30,819 bases of DNA from assembly GCA_002368795.1 (NCBI GenBank), contig DFFG01000009.1, positions 13,080-43,898 of the forward strand, given 5' to 3'. Below the pieces are notes generated by a model. The model was not told where the DNA came from. It saw nothing but the letters and a program-made list of their open reading frames with translations, and did not search any database. This stretch comes from Eubacterium sp. UBA3782 (GTDB lineage: Bacteria; Bacillota; Clostridia; Lachnospirales; Lachnospiraceae). The position numbers and the translations under genes were made by a program. Positions 7,512 to 15,680 of this stretch are shown here, one piece after another (position 1 is the stretch's first letter; each line of letters begins with the position of its first letter).

Positions 7512-7572
7512 GTCTCCTCCACCTAAAAATACGGGAGGACAGGCTGCGGATAAACGGTCTCCTCCGCAGACC
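7512..7572 (-). promoter_or_regulatory. Candidate two-state leader RNA before the thymidylate-synthase-like gene
   Basis: On the minus strand two identical copies of GGAGGAGAC (7565-7557 and 7520-7512) flank a single GTCCTCC (7540-7534) that can pair with either. The upstream copy also lies within two other overlapping stems, GGTCT/AGACC (7572-7568 with 7560-7556) and CTGCGG/CCGCAG (7569-7564 with 7549-7544). These share bases and exclude each other. Mutually exclusive stems 30 bases before the gene suggest an attenuator or translation switch; the ligand is unknown. Confidence 0.4.
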
Positions 7573-7636
7573 ATTATTCCCCATGATACCACATGTCATT
7601 CTCGAATAACAGGCTGATTGCCGGCTTTTATCGGCT

Positions 7637-7935
7637 TTTTGTCTGCTTTTTTATCAGGCAGATCATCGATCCCTCATTAGATATATCATCGCTCTGTTAC
7701 TCAGCATATCGCCAGCATGAAGTCTGGCAGATTATCGGCCTGCTGTTTATCATATCGACAGCCTATAATTGAGCATAACATCGATCTGTCTTCAGGCAGA
7801 TCCTTGACCCGTTTTCGGGCATCTCGGCAACCTACCTTCAAGCAGATCCTTGACCCCTTTTCGGGCATCTCGGCAACCTATCTTCAGACAGATTGTCAAC
7901 CCGTCACCCCACATATCGCATACGCAGCCTGCATC
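7637..7935. repeat. Tandem array of about thirteen 23-bp units
   Basis: In a 23-base register, units begin at 7637, 7660, 7683, 7706, 7729, 7752, 7775, 7798, 7821, 7844, 7867, 7890 and 7913. Most begin A(T/G)AT and end in GC, for example AGATCCTTGACCCGTTTTCG at 7798. The 7798/7821 pair is repeated almost exactly at 7844/7867, giving a local 46-bp period. The array fills the gap beyond the 3' end of the chorismate mutase gene, and no open frame of interest crosses it. Confidence 0.75.
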
Positions 7936-7953
7936 AATATTTATATAAAAAAA

Positions 7954-8520
7954 TTAAAAAGTCTCTAGGATCGCAAAATCCTTGCTTTCCTTCGACAGCT
8001 GAAACATGAGCTTCTGCATCTCTGCACGGTTCAGATCTCCACAGATCACCAGTTCAAACGTGACCGTACCTGCATCCTTATCTTCATAGGTCAGCTCCAT
8101 CCGCTCCATATTGAAGCCGCGGTCTCCGATCATGCTAAGGATCGTGCTCATCGCGTTCGGCCGGTCCTCCCGGGTAAGCCGTACCCGCACCCGGCTGCAG
8201 TCCGGGGCAATGGCCAGATCACCGAACAATTCCTGAAACAATCCTGGTGTCCAGTCATACAGCAGCCCATACTGATACATCCGGCTGGTCTCCATGATCT
8301 TGCGTACGACCGCAAGATAACCTGCTTTTCTGTCCTCCGGGATTCCTTCACCAAGACGGGACAGGATCGCCTCCTCCCGGTCTGCCCGGAAGATATCAAA
8401 AGAACCTGCCTCCTTCTTTGCCCTGGCAACTTCATAGGATGCGTTCAGACGACGCATCAGCAGTTTACGGAGTTCAGGATCTATCGCATCAATTTCTTCC
8501 CTGATCTTCTCTAATTCCAT
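7954..8520 (-). CDS. Chorismate mutase (AroQ type) fused to an ACT-like domain
   Basis: The first 85 or so residues match the AroQ all-helical chorismate mutase: MELEKIREEIDAIDPELRKL, then RRLNASYEVARAKKEAG and RADREEAIL, holding the Arg/Lys/Glu set that binds chorismate and converts it to prephenate. From about 108 to the end, RVRVRLTREDRPNAMSTILS and later GTVTFELVICGDL look like an ACT amino-acid-binding domain. The prephenate dehydratase part that lies between these two in classic P-proteins is absent. The protein is 188 residues from the ATG at 8520, which has AGGAGG seven bases upstream; the open frame reaches 8586 without a better start. Likely a feedback-regulated chorismate mutase of the Phe/Tyr branch. 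Confidence 0.82.
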   Translation of the reverse strand: MELEKIREEIDAIDPELRKLLMRRLNASYEVARAKKEAGSFDIFRADREEAILSRLGEGIPEDRKAGYLAVVRKIMETSRMYQYGLLYDWTPGLFQELFGDLAIAPDCSRVRVRLTREDRPNAMSTILSMIGDRGFNMERMELTYEDKDAGTVTFELVICGDLNRAEMQKLMFQLSKESKDFAILETF

Positions 8521-8597
8521 CACGAATCCTCCTGCATCCATCACAAGGCAAATCAGGCAGCCTGCATGGACCCTCGTGCAAAACATAAATCACGAGA

Positions 8598-8628
8598 ATT
8601 ATAGCACAGACTGCCATAAAATTGTCTA
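8598..8628 (-). promoter_or_regulatory. Promoter of the chorismate mutase gene
   Basis: The minus strand has TGCTATAAT, an extended -10 element with TATAAT at 8603-8598, and TAGACA (8628-8623) 19 bases upstream. The wide spacer is tolerated by extended -10 promoters. It lies about 80 bases before the start codon, in the divergent gap shared with the sigma factor gene. Confidence 0.6.
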
Positions 8629-8715
8629 CCTGCAGAAAGTTAGAAAGTTGGCATTAGAAATATAGGGAGTGATAAAAACAGGCAAAAGTGCAATACCCTC
8701 ATTTTTACTCGGAGC

Positions 8716-8748
8716 TTGTCACAAATTCATTCCGTTTTTCGTTATAAT
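8716..8748 (+). promoter_or_regulatory. Candidate promoter of the sigma factor gene
   Basis: A consensus TATAAT (8743-8748) lies 40 bases before the sigma factor start. The nearest -35-like box, TTGTCA (8716-8721), is 21 bases away, too far for a standard promoter, so only the -10 is convincing. Confidence 0.4.
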
Positions 8749-8787
8749 ATGCAGAACGTTCTAAACCAACTGAAAAGAGGTGTTTGT

Positions 8788-9294
8788 ATGCCAGCTCATA
8801 AGGACGATGTTGATACTGTCGTATCGCTCTTCCAGCTGTATGAACAAAAAATGTACCACATTGCCTTTGCAATTTTACATGACTGCCATCAGGCAGAGGA
8901 CGCTGTAATGGATGCCTTTGTCCGCCTCCTGGAACGCAAATACAGGATAGGCGACCCCGCTTCACCAGAAACCAAAAGCCTTGTAATACAGGTGATCCGC
9001 TCTTCAGCAATTGATATATACCGGAAAAATCAGAAGGATCGGGAGAAGCAGGTTCTCGCAGAAGACCCTGCCGTTCTCTCTCCAGAAAAATCCGGCGAAC
9101 TCGAATTGCCTTTCAGTGGAAACATAGAGCCAATAATCCGCAACCTGCCAGAGATCTATCGAGATGTAATCTGCCTCAGATACGCAAAAGAATTCAGCGT
9201 TGCCCAAACAGCCCAGGCACTTGGCATCCGGGAAGAAACCGTTCGAAAAAGACAGGAACGTGCACTTCGGATGTTAAAAGAAAGCAGGATCTAA
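8788..9294 (+). CDS. RNA polymerase sigma factor, ECF-like (sigma-70 family)
   Basis: Directs RNA polymerase to a small stress- or envelope-related regulon (family knowledge; targets unknown). The 168-residue protein has region 2 in about 10-55 (LFQLYEQKMYHIAFAILHD, then QAEDAVMDAFVRLLE) and region 4 in about 112-160, with LPEIYRDVICLRYAKEFSV, AQTAQALGIREETVRKRQ and ALRMLKES forming a helix-turn-helix. There is no region 1 or 3, as in ECF factors. The frame opens at 8716, but the ATG at 8788 has AAGAGG upstream and begins just before the conserved part. The DUF4179 membrane protein follows 16 bases later, so the two form a sigma/anti-sigma type pair. Confidence 0.88.
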   Translation: MPAHKDDVDTVVSLFQLYEQKMYHIAFAILHDCHQAEDAVMDAFVRLLERKYRIGDPASPETKSLVIQVIRSSAIDIYRKNQKDREKQVLAEDPAVLSPEKSGELELPFSGNIEPIIRNLPEIYRDVICLRYAKEFSVAQTAQALGIREETVRKRQERALRMLKESRI

Positions 9295-9310
9295 AACGGA
9301 GGTTTACTTT

Positions 9311-10453
9311 ATGGAAAACAAGAAATATTCATTTGATGAAAAATCATTCCCAAATTGGACCGTTGAAGAATTTGATCAGATTCAGGAAGAGTATGTTTTT
9401 TCTAACCGTTATCGCCATGGAATAAGAAAGACCGTTCGTTCTTACCGAAAAGCATTGGCACGCCGACACTTCGCCCAGGCGGCAGCCGCCATCGTGGCCA
9501 TCGTTGCCCTGCCGGTCGGCGTATACGCCGCAGTGAGCCACGCCAACTTCTTCCGCAATGCATTTGGCGATGCGGGACGGAAAAGTACAGCCGCACATGA
9601 GGAAATAATGGACACCGGAAAAGGCACACAGGCTACCGTTGTCTATCCTGAGCGAGAGTATGTAAACGTTGACGAGGATGCCGCCGAAGCGCTTATCGGA
9701 GAATATGTGAGTGATGAGCCTGTTTCCGTGCCGATCAATGACCACACACTGACGATTGATTCCGTTGTGTGGGACAAAAACGCCATCGTCATGGAATTTA
9801 CGCTTGACTGTCCAACCGGCGTAAAGGCCCTGCGTTATGACGCCTTGATGAACGAGGGGAAAGGAGCTTCTTTTTCAGAGGAATCCACTTTCTGCTTCGG
9901 CGTCAAGGACACTGCCCGCTCCATTTATGTTGATCTGGACAGGACCACGGAGACATCGCTCCATGGATATTATTACGGTGTGGACGCCTTTGGTGATTTT
10001 CATGCAGGGGGCGGAGAGCCCGTCCTGGAGATCGGCTACGCGGATGTTCCTTACCAGAAACTTATGGAAGACGCCGAAACGGCCGATGTGCTGAATAGTA
10101 TGGAAGTGGCCCTTCCAACTGTAAATCCAGTAGCAATGACCAGTTTTTCCTCCAGCACCGGCGGGACCTTAGAGCTCTCCCCTATAAGCCTGCAGATCGA
10201 CATGGGAAAAGGACTGGGGCTGTCAGAGATGGATGCATATGATCCCTATTATTTAGAAACCATAATCATTGAATATGAAGATGGATCTGCCTATACGGTA
10301 CTAAGCGGACCTGATCATATTGACAATACCGCATACCTCATTGGAGGACTTGGTGATTCCCAGACAGAAATAGCCATGGTCTTCAACCGCCTGGTCGATC
10401 CTGCAGCGATCCGGCAGGTAACGGTGAATGGGATCAGTTACACGGCTGAATAA
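9311..10453 (+). CDS. DUF4179-type membrane protein, likely anti-sigma factor
   Basis: A 380-residue protein with a cytoplasmic N-terminal part of about 50 residues, rich in charged residues (YRHGIRKTVRSYRKALARRH), one membrane segment at about 55-76 (AAAAIVAIVALPVGVYAAVS) and a large extracytoplasmic part. The layout and the position directly behind a sigma factor match the DUF4179 family of putative anti-sigma regulators. The extracytoplasmic part has a beta-rich stretch (PINDHTLTIDSVVWDKNAIV) usual for this family. The start has CGGAGG eight bases upstream. It probably holds the sigma factor at the membrane until a signal is sensed; the signal is unknown. No zinc anti-sigma HxxxCxxC motif is seen. 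Confidence 0.82.
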   Translation: MENKKYSFDEKSFPNWTVEEFDQIQEEYVFSNRYRHGIRKTVRSYRKALARRHFAQAAAAIVAIVALPVGVYAAVSHANFFRNAFGDAGRKSTAAHEEIMDTGKGTQATVVYPEREYVNVDEDAAEALIGEYVSDEPVSVPINDHTLTIDSVVWDKNAIVMEFTLDCPTGVKALRYDALMNEGKGASFSEESTFCFGVKDTARSIYVDLDRTTETSLHGYYYGVDAFGDFHAGGGEPVLEIGYADVPYQKLMEDAETADVLNSMEVALPTVNPVAMTSFSSSTGGTLELSPISLQIDMGKGLGLSEMDAYDPYYLETIIIEYEDGSAYTVLSGPDHIDNTAYLIGGLGDSQTEIAMVFNRLVDPAAIRQVTVNGISYTAE

Positions 10454-10491
10454 ACAACCTGAAATATGCGGAAGGAACGAAATATTCCACT

Positions 10492-10590
10492 CTCACATTC
10501 TTGGAGATGGGAAGAAACGTCCCCTCCTCACACCCTTGGAGTTGGGATAAAACGTCCCATCCTCACATCCTTGCAGATAAAGACATGCGC
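10492..10590. repeat. Short 35-bp tandem repeat (about 2.5 copies)
   Basis: CTCACA followed by a CTTGGAG-like block recurs at 10492, 10527 and 10562, exactly 35 bases apart. The first two units share TTGGAG(A/T)TGGGA and AAACGTCCC. It immediately precedes the 63-bp array and lies 40 bases past the DUF4179 stop codon. No gene is seen in 10454-11153. Confidence 0.75.
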
Positions 10591-10599
10591 CGGCTGCTC

Positions 10600-11030
10600 T
10601 CTGCCGGCGCATGGATGACTTGAATTTGATGTGGCTTGAATCAAGTCACTCCTTGGCTGGCCTCCGCAGCTACGTGGATGACTTAGATTTGATTTCGCTG
10701 GATTTGAGTCACTCGCCGGCTGCTCTCTGCCGGCGCATGGATGACTTAAATTTGATGTGGCTTGAATCAAGTCACTCCTTGGCTAGCCTCCGCAGCTACG
10801 TGGATGACTCAGATTTGCTTTCGCTGGATTTGAGTCACTCGCCGGCCGCTCTCTGCCGGCGCATGGATGACTTAAATTTGATGTGGCTTGAATCAAGTCA
10901 CTCCTTGGCTGGACTCCGCAGCTACGTGGATGACTCAGATTTGATTTCGCTGGATTTGAGTCACTCGCCGACCGCTCTCTGCCGGCGCATGGATGACTTA
11001 GATTTGAAAAGATTTAAATCAAGTCACAAC
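10600..11030. repeat. 63-bp hairpin repeat array, first locus (126-bp higher order)
   Basis: GCATGGATGACTT recurs with an exact 126-base period (ATG at 10611, 10737, 10863 and 10989). Each 126 bases is two related 63-bp halves, one carrying GACTTGA...TCAAGTC and the other TGACTTAGATTTGAT...GAGTCA, each an inverted repeat. One junction holds GCCGGC-TGCTCTCT-GCCGGC, a second hairpin. Because 63 is divisible by three, an open frame (10611-11051) runs through the array. It lacks a ribosome binding site and is not called a gene. The core is shared with the array at 24720-25450. Confidence 0.85.
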
Positions 11031-11104
11031 TTCCAGGAAAGATACTTTTAAAACGATTTTTAATCCTTTTATCCACTAATATAATATAGAAGAGAATTTA
11101 TTAT

Positions 11105-11145
11105 GGCTGCCGCACAAAGCTGTTTTTGTACTTTGTGCGGCAGCC
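11105..11145. terminator. Terminator hairpin of the EamA permease gene
   Basis: A perfect 15-bp stem, GGCTGCCGCACAAAG (11105-11119) with its reverse complement (11131-11145) around an 11-base loop, starts 8 bases past the EamA stop codon on the minus strand. The tract after the stem is AT-rich in both directions but has no long U-run, so it may act in both directions or mainly as an mRNA 3' end. Confidence 0.7.
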
Positions 11146-11153
11146 TATCTTAC

Positions 11154-12065
11154 TTATTTCTGGTTTTCGTTTTTTTCTGTGGATTCTCGGCCGGACAGCA
11201 TGGTTTCTGCTGCTACGCCGGCCAGGATCATTCCTGCTCCAACCATCCCTGCGGGGGAAAGGCGCTCGTGGAGGATGAGCCATGAAAAGAAGGCTGTCAT
11301 TACAGAGCAGAAGCACATGAGGAGGGATACAGTCTTTGCGGGGATCATCTGCAGCGCCCGGTTCTGAAGCATATAGCCTCCAAATGTACATCCAATTGCC
11401 AGATAAGCCATTGCCATCCAGACAGATGCGTCGGCCCCCTTCATTTGCAGCCCTTCTCCACTGAGAAGGGCTCCTGCCAGGGCGACCAGAAAAGATGCCA
11501 ATGTCTGGTACATGGTCATCACCAACGGCTCTGTTTTCTTGAGGGAATAGCGGAGCGACAGAACGCCTACCGCGGAGAACAAGGCGCATCCCAATGCCAG
11601 CAGCTCGCCAGCGCCAAAGCCGGCCAGCCCGTTCATCCCACATAGCAGATATAACCCGCAAACGGCAAGAATGATCACCAGGATCTCCGGCAGGGAGATC
11701 CTTCTTTTAAATGCGACCAGAGCAAGCAGGGGCACAAGGATTACGGATAGGGAGCGCAGGAAGCCAACTGCTGTCGCCGTGGTGTACTGCAGCGCCATGT
11801 TGCTGAGCAGATGAGATCCCGCGACGCAGATACATGGCAGTATAACCAGTGATACCCGGCAAGTGTGAAGATTCTGGACCAATCGTTTCCCAAACAACAG
11901 CCACATCACTGCCAGAGCAAGAAGGTACCGGAAGGACAGAAATGCATAGACGGGTACATGAGTGTAGGCCAGCTTTGCCAGCGGATCCCCAAGTCCGTAT
12001 AGTGCACACTGAAACAATACCATTCCGCATGCAAGGAGCGAGCGATCTTTTGCTGAATTATCCAT
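11154..12065 (-). CDS. EamA/DMT-family permease
   Basis: A 303-residue inner-membrane transporter of the drug/metabolite transporter superfamily with about ten hydrophobic segments in two five-helix EamA repeats, for example LFQCALYGLGDPLAKLAY in the first and LSPAGMVGAGMILAGVAAE in the last helix. Such proteins export amino acids or other metabolites; the substrate here is unknown. The frame opens at 12200, but the extension would be encoded by the intergenic 27/28-bp repeat. The ATG at 12065 (MDNSAKDRSLLACGM) has AGGAGG six bases upstream and is the real start. It has its own terminator and is separated from the TRAP operon by a terminator. Confidence 0.88.
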   Translation of the reverse strand: MDNSAKDRSLLACGMVLFQCALYGLGDPLAKLAYTHVPVYAFLSFRYLLALAVMWLLFGKRLVQNLHTCRVSLVILPCICVAGSHLLSNMALQYTTATAVGFLRSLSVILVPLLALVAFKRRISLPEILVIILAVCGLYLLCGMNGLAGFGAGELLALGCALFSAVGVLSLRYSLKKTEPLVMTMYQTLASFLVALAGALLSGEGLQMKGADASVWMAMAYLAIGCTFGGYMLQNRALQMIPAKTVSLLMCFCSVMTAFFSWLILHERLSPAGMVGAGMILAGVAAETMLSGRESTEKNENQK

Positions 12066-12109
12066 TTTGAGCCTCCTGCAGAGATTTATCCGGTTGTTGT
12101 TCTGCTCCA

Positions 12110-12140
12110 AAAGAAAGAGGCGACACTGAACTGCCGCCTC
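12110..12140 (-). terminator. Rho-independent terminator of the TRAP operon
   Basis: On the minus strand GAGGCG (12140-12135) pairs with CGCCTC (12122-12117) across a 12-base loop, followed by TTTCTTTT (12116-12109). It lies beyond the 27/28-bp repeat array after dctM and just before the EamA start, so it would end TRAP transcription or attenuate readthrough into EamA. Confidence 0.65.
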
Positions 12141-12151
12141 ATCTTCCATTC

Positions 12152-12344
12152 TCTGTCTGCAGTTACAGGTCATACATTTTCTGCCTGCAGTCACAGGCAT
12201 TCACTCTCTGCCTGCGGTCACAGAGCATATATTCTCTGTCTGCTGACACAGGCATTCATTTTCTGTCTGCTAACACAAGACATACAATTTCTGACTGCCG
12301 TCACAGGCATTCATTTTCTGCCTGCAGATGCAGGACATACTCTT
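12152..12344. repeat. Tandem array with alternating 28/27-bp units, seven copies
   Basis: TCTG(C/T)CTGC-type starts fall at 12152, 12180, 12207, 12235, 12262, 12290 and 12317, so spacing alternates 28, 27, 28, 27, 28, 27. Better units contain TGCCTG-N6-CAGGCA, a 6-bp hairpin, followed by TTCATTT or ATACATT. There is no unique spacer, so it is not CRISPR. It starts about 20 bases past the dctM stop codon. Confidence 0.85.
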
Positions 12345-12363
12345 TTTTATTAAAGGGTGTGTA

Positions 12364-13659
12364 TCACTGGAACACAAGGTTCGGAAGGAATGTGACGATC
12401 TCCGGGAAGAGTGTGAACAGGATACAGAGTATGATCATTGCCGGCAGGTAACGGATCGCTTCCTTTGTTACAACACTGACCGGAAGCTTGGCCACTCCGG
12501 CAACGACGAACAGGCAGATGCCAAACGGCGGAGTAATGATACCGATCATCAGACCAAATACCATCAGTACACCGAAATAGACCATATCAACACCAAAGCT
12601 TCTCATGATCGGCATCATGACCGGTGCGCAGATCAGAACGCCGGAGCTGGTGTCAATAAAGCAGCCGAGAATCAGGAATACAACAACGCAGAGCGCCACA
12701 ACGATACGGGTATCAAGAACGCCGATGTAATTGCTGACCAGGCGGTTGACCATCTGGGAGAGGCCTTCATAGGTCAGGATCCAGGTAAACAGGCTGGCCG
12801 ATGTCATGATAATAAACAGCGGACCGCAGCCGGTAGCGGTTGCCTTAATGGTCTTCCACAGATTTTTGGGGGTGACCTTTTTATAGCAGATCCCCAGGAA
12901 CAGTGAATACCATACAGCAAGGACTGCCGCCTCTGTAGAGGTACAGATACCGGAAACGATGGAGCCCATGATAATTACAAATGTAAACAGGGAAGGCAGT
13001 GCGCCAAGAAAACTCTTCCAGATGACTTTACCCGGCACAACAGTTGACGGCCAGTTTTTTCCATCTTCAGAAAAATGCGCCCGGAGCCAGACATTGATGC
13101 AGAGCGCGCCGCAGATGCAGATACCCGGCAGTACGCCGGCAACAAACATCTTTGCCACCGAGATATTGCCCAGCGTTCCGACCATGACCATGGCTGCGCT
13201 TGGAGGAATGATCGGACCGATGATACTGGATGCCGCAGTGATGCCGGCAGCAAAGCCAGGCTCATACCCGGCACGCTTCATCATGTTCATCTCAACCACA
13301 CCAAGTCCGCCGGCATCCGCAATGGCACTTCCGGACATCGATGCAAACAAAGCCGATGTTACAGCATTGGCATAGGCCATACCGCCGCGGAACCGTCCCA
13401 GCAGGGCTGTAACGAAGGTAAAGAGCCTGTCGGTTATTCCACATGTATCCATAAGCCGTCCGACAAGCATAAAGCCCGGCAGACAAAGCAGGGTAAACGA
13501 ATTCAGATAGCCCAGCATGTTTGTGGCCATCATGGTCGGATTCAGGCCTGTCTTGAACAGCCAGAATATCGCCGGAAGGCCGAGCGCAAACATAACGGGA
13601 AATCCGGTAAACAGGAAAAGGAAAAAGAGGACCAAAACCAGGATCATTCCACTACTCAT
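12364..13659 (-). CDS. dctM: TRAP transporter large permease (DctM)
   Basis: The 12-or-so-helix membrane subunit of a tripartite ATP-independent periplasmic-type transporter, which moves organic acids using an ion gradient. The 431-residue protein begins MSSGMILVLVLFFLFLFTGF and shows family stretches such as GSAIADAGGLGVVEMNMMKR, AGITAASSIIGPIIPPSAAM and GLMIGIITPPFGICLFVVAG. The start ATG at 13659 overlaps the dctQ stop by eight bases and has GGAGG upstream inside dctQ, so translation is coupled. It is the last gene of the operon. Assignment is very secure; the substrate is not determined by sequence. Confidence 0.95.
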   Translation of the reverse strand: MSSGMILVLVLFFLFLFTGFPVMFALGLPAIFWLFKTGLNPTMMATNMLGYLNSFTLLCLPGFMLVGRLMDTCGITDRLFTFVTALLGRFRGGMAYANAVTSALFASMSGSAIADAGGLGVVEMNMMKRAGYEPGFAAGITAASSIIGPIIPPSAAMVMVGTLGNISVAKMFVAGVLPGICICGALCINVWLRAHFSEDGKNWPSTVVPGKVIWKSFLGALPSLFTFVIIMGSIVSGICTSTEAAVLAVWYSLFLGICYKKVTPKNLWKTIKATATGCGPLFIIMTSASLFTWILTYEGLSQMVNRLVSNYIGVLDTRIVVALCVVVFLILGCFIDTSSGVLICAPVMMPIMRSFGVDMVYFGVLMVFGLMIGIITPPFGICLFVVAGVAKLPVSVVTKEAIRYLPAMIILCILFTLFPEIVTFLPNLVFQ

Positions 13660-14263
13660 TGCTCTTTTCCTCCAGTTCATCCATAAAGTGGTCTACACTT
13701 GCCAGGGACTCAGCGCGGCGGCGGTCCTCCTCGGCCTCGTTCTCCTTGTCGCGGAGCTTCTGCCGTTCTGCCCAGCAGTTGTATCCGGGGTAAAGGTCAT
13801 TCAGGAAATCCAGCAATATGACCAGGATCATATAGATGGACATAAAGATCATCGGAATGTAGTAGATCTTTCGTGAGATCTCCAAAGCAGGCGTGATCAG
13901 CCGAACCGATGGATACAGCTTGATCAGCGCGTAGGTGATCGTAACCAGGAAAAAGACTTCCATGATCCGCACGATCCAGCTCTGAACCACCTTTGCAGTA
14001 CCTGTAAGCTTCTGGGAAAGAAAATCGGCAACCACATGTGATTTGCTGACCGTAGCCAGACCAGCCGTAAAATACGCAAGCCAGACCAGCATGATGCAGC
14101 ACACTTCTTCTGTCCACGAAAGAGAATTATTGAATACGTAGCGGGATACGATTCCCAGGGTGACCACCACGATCGTGACCGAAAGCACGATGGCAGAAAT
14201 CACCTCAAGCACATCATAGGTGAACATCTGTATCTTGTTTAGTATTTCAACGATTTTTTTCAT
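13652..14263 (-). CDS. dctQ: TRAP transporter small permease (DctQ)
   Basis: The four-helix small membrane subunit that partners DctM. The 203-residue protein has hydrophobic segments near 17-40 (ISAIVLSVTIVVVTLGIVSR), 53-72 (EEVCCIMLVWLAYFTAGL), 95-115 and 131-150, with the typical RYVFNNSLSWTEE motif after the first helix. A charged C-terminal tail of about 45 residues (rich in Arg, Glu, Asp) follows, longer than usual, and overlaps the dctM start. The ATG at 14263 has AGGAGG eleven bases upstream; the longer frame to 14320 has no ribosome binding site. It lies between dctP and dctM, with a hairpin between it and dctP. Confidence 0.93.
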   Translation of the reverse strand: MKKIVEILNKIQMFTYDVLEVISAIVLSVTIVVVTLGIVSRYVFNNSLSWTEEVCCIMLVWLAYFTAGLATVSKSHVVADFLSQKLTGTAKVVQSWIVRIMEVFFLVTITYALIKLYPSVRLITPALEISRKIYYIPMIFMSIYMILVILLDFLNDLYPGYNCWAERQKLRDKENEAEEDRRRAESLASVDHFMDELEEKSNE

Positions 14264-14303
14264 AAGGATAGGAACCTCCTGCCCTCGTGCCTGAAGTGAA
14301 CAG

Positions 14304-14341
14304 TGCGGCCCGACAGACACATAAATGACTGCCGGACCGCA
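14304..14341 (-). other. Intercistronic hairpin between dctP and dctQ
   Basis: TGCGG, CCG and CAG (14304-14316) pair with CTG, CGG and CCGCA (14329-14341) through an 11-bp stem with two single mismatches and a 12-base loop. It lies in the 143-base gap after dctP. No U-run follows. It may block 3' decay of an upstream dctP message or partly stop transcription, making more binding protein than permease (inference). Confidence 0.55.
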
Positions 14342-14406
14342 GTCCTTATCAATTCAGTTTCTCAGTCTGCATGTATATCTGTCTGTTTCTTTGCAGAAAG
14401 CAATGC

Positions 14407-15591
14407 TTAGCTGCCTGCACGGGTCGCTTCAACGATCTCGCGGCACTTGTCAAACAGACCGGCTTCCCATACGCCTTCTTCTTCCTGCTTGTAAGCATAT
14501 GCAAAGGTGATCTCTGCCCATCTTTCTGCTTCTTCCGGGGAAAGGGTGATGGTCTCCACGCCTGCTGCCTCCCAGTTGGCCCTGTTTGTTGCCAGAGCAT
14601 CGTAGGTCAGCTCGGAGTAATAGTCGCCGGCATCCTTTGCGCACTGGACGATCAGCTCTCTCTGTGCATCGGTCAGTCCGGTCTCATACAGGTCATTATT
14701 CATGTAAACATACATGGAGTCAGCACCTGCATTGAGCTCAAGCACATAATTGGCCGGCTCATAGAAGCCCATGGTCCAGATGGCGTCCTCAGTACACCAT
14801 ACGGCATCAATAACGCCCTGCTGCAGGGAGATCAACGTCTCATTGTAGGCAACGGGTGTTGCGTTGAAGCCAAGGGAGTTGAACATTTCAGTGGTGGATG
14901 CTACCGGAGGAACACGAAGCTTAACGCCGCTGCAGTCTTCCAGCTTTTCGATCTTGTTTTTGGAAGCAATGGCTGTGCCGTTGCGGAACCAGTTATTGGT
15001 GAGGATCTTAACATTTGTAGATTTTGTGAATTCATCTGCCCATGCTGCATAGACATCACTGTCCATAAGTGCTGCCAGCTCATCACGGCTTCTGGTCAGG
15101 AACAGGGGGGACATAGCGCCGGTGTTGATGCCAAAGGAGCCCATCAGGTTTGCCTCAAGGAACAGATCCAGAGAGCCCTGTCCGAGCATTTCCATCTGGT
15201 CAACGGAAGCACCCAGCTGAGAATTCGGGAACAGATCGATCGTGATCGCACCGCCGGAACGCTCAGCAACGATATCGCACATATACTGGGCTGCCTGAGT
15301 GGAAATATCCTCAGGCGCACCGCTGGTACCAAAGCGCAGCTTCAGCTCAGGACCGTAATCTACATCTGCAGCAGCCTCAGCCTCCTCGGCAGGTGCTGCC
15401 TCGCTGGAAGCAGAAGCCGCCTCCTCGGCGGGAGCTTCCTCCTCTTTGGCGGCAGACTCAGCCTCTGCAGCGGGAGCCGTGCTGGAAGCTGCTGAACTGG
15501 AGCTTCCGGATCCGCAGCCGATCAGAGCAGAAGAAATCAGGATCATGGAAAGAATGAGGCTAATTACGCTCATCATACGCTTCGTTTTCAT
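14407..15591 (-). CDS. dctP: TRAP transporter substrate-binding lipoprotein (DctP)
   Basis: The extracellular receptor that captures the substrate and hands it to DctQM. The 394-residue protein has a lipoprotein signal with lipobox LIGC (Cys about 26), a low-complexity Ala/Glu/Ser linker (about 27-76) and the DctP fold after that. Family motifs include LRFGTSGAPEDISTQAAQYM at the domain start and GVKLRVPP, where Arg is the usual carboxylate-binding residue, followed by NETLISLQQGVIDAVWCTED. This Arg suggests an organic-acid ligand (family knowledge). The ATG has AGGAGG six bases upstream. Hairpins flank it on both sides. Assignment is very secure. Confidence 0.95.
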   Translation of the reverse strand: MKTKRMMSVISLILSMILISSALIGCGSGSSSSAASSTAPAAEAESAAKEEEAPAEEAASASSEAAPAEEAEAAADVDYGPELKLRFGTSGAPEDISTQAAQYMCDIVAERSGGAITIDLFPNSQLGASVDQMEMLGQGSLDLFLEANLMGSFGINTGAMSPLFLTRSRDELAALMDSDVYAAWADEFTKSTNVKILTNNWFRNGTAIASKNKIEKLEDCSGVKLRVPPVASTTEMFNSLGFNATPVAYNETLISLQQGVIDAVWCTEDAIWTMGFYEPANYVLELNAGADSMYVYMNNDLYETGLTDAQRELIVQCAKDAGDYYSELTYDALATNRANWEAAGVETITLSPEEAERWAEITFAYAYKQEEEGVWEAGLFDKCREIVEATRAGS

Positions 15592-15624
15592 AAGTATCCT
15601 CCTTTACTTTAAAGAGTAAATGTA

Positions 15625-15655
15625 CCGTTGCCTGCTCCCGTCAGGCTGGTTACGG
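15625..15655 (-). other. Hairpin upstream of dctP
   Basis: GCCTG-CTCCCGT-CAGGC (15630-15646) forms a perfect 5-bp stem, extended outward by CCGT (15625-15628) with ACGG (15652-15655). It lies between the small membrane protein gene and dctP, and with the 14304-14341 hairpin it brackets dctP. Confidence 0.5.
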
Positions 15656-15680
15656 AAAAGCAGCTTTGCGTGGGGCATTC

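Noticed and set aside
10611..11051. Plus-strand open frame made of 42-residue repeats
   Set aside because: It exists only because the 63-bp unit is divisible by three; there is no ribosome binding site and it lies within a hairpin repeat array also found in another context where frames are broken.
12152..12344. Possible CRISPR array (about 28-bp repeats)
   Set aside because: Units are directly adjacent with no unique spacers and diverge from each other; no cas genes are present.
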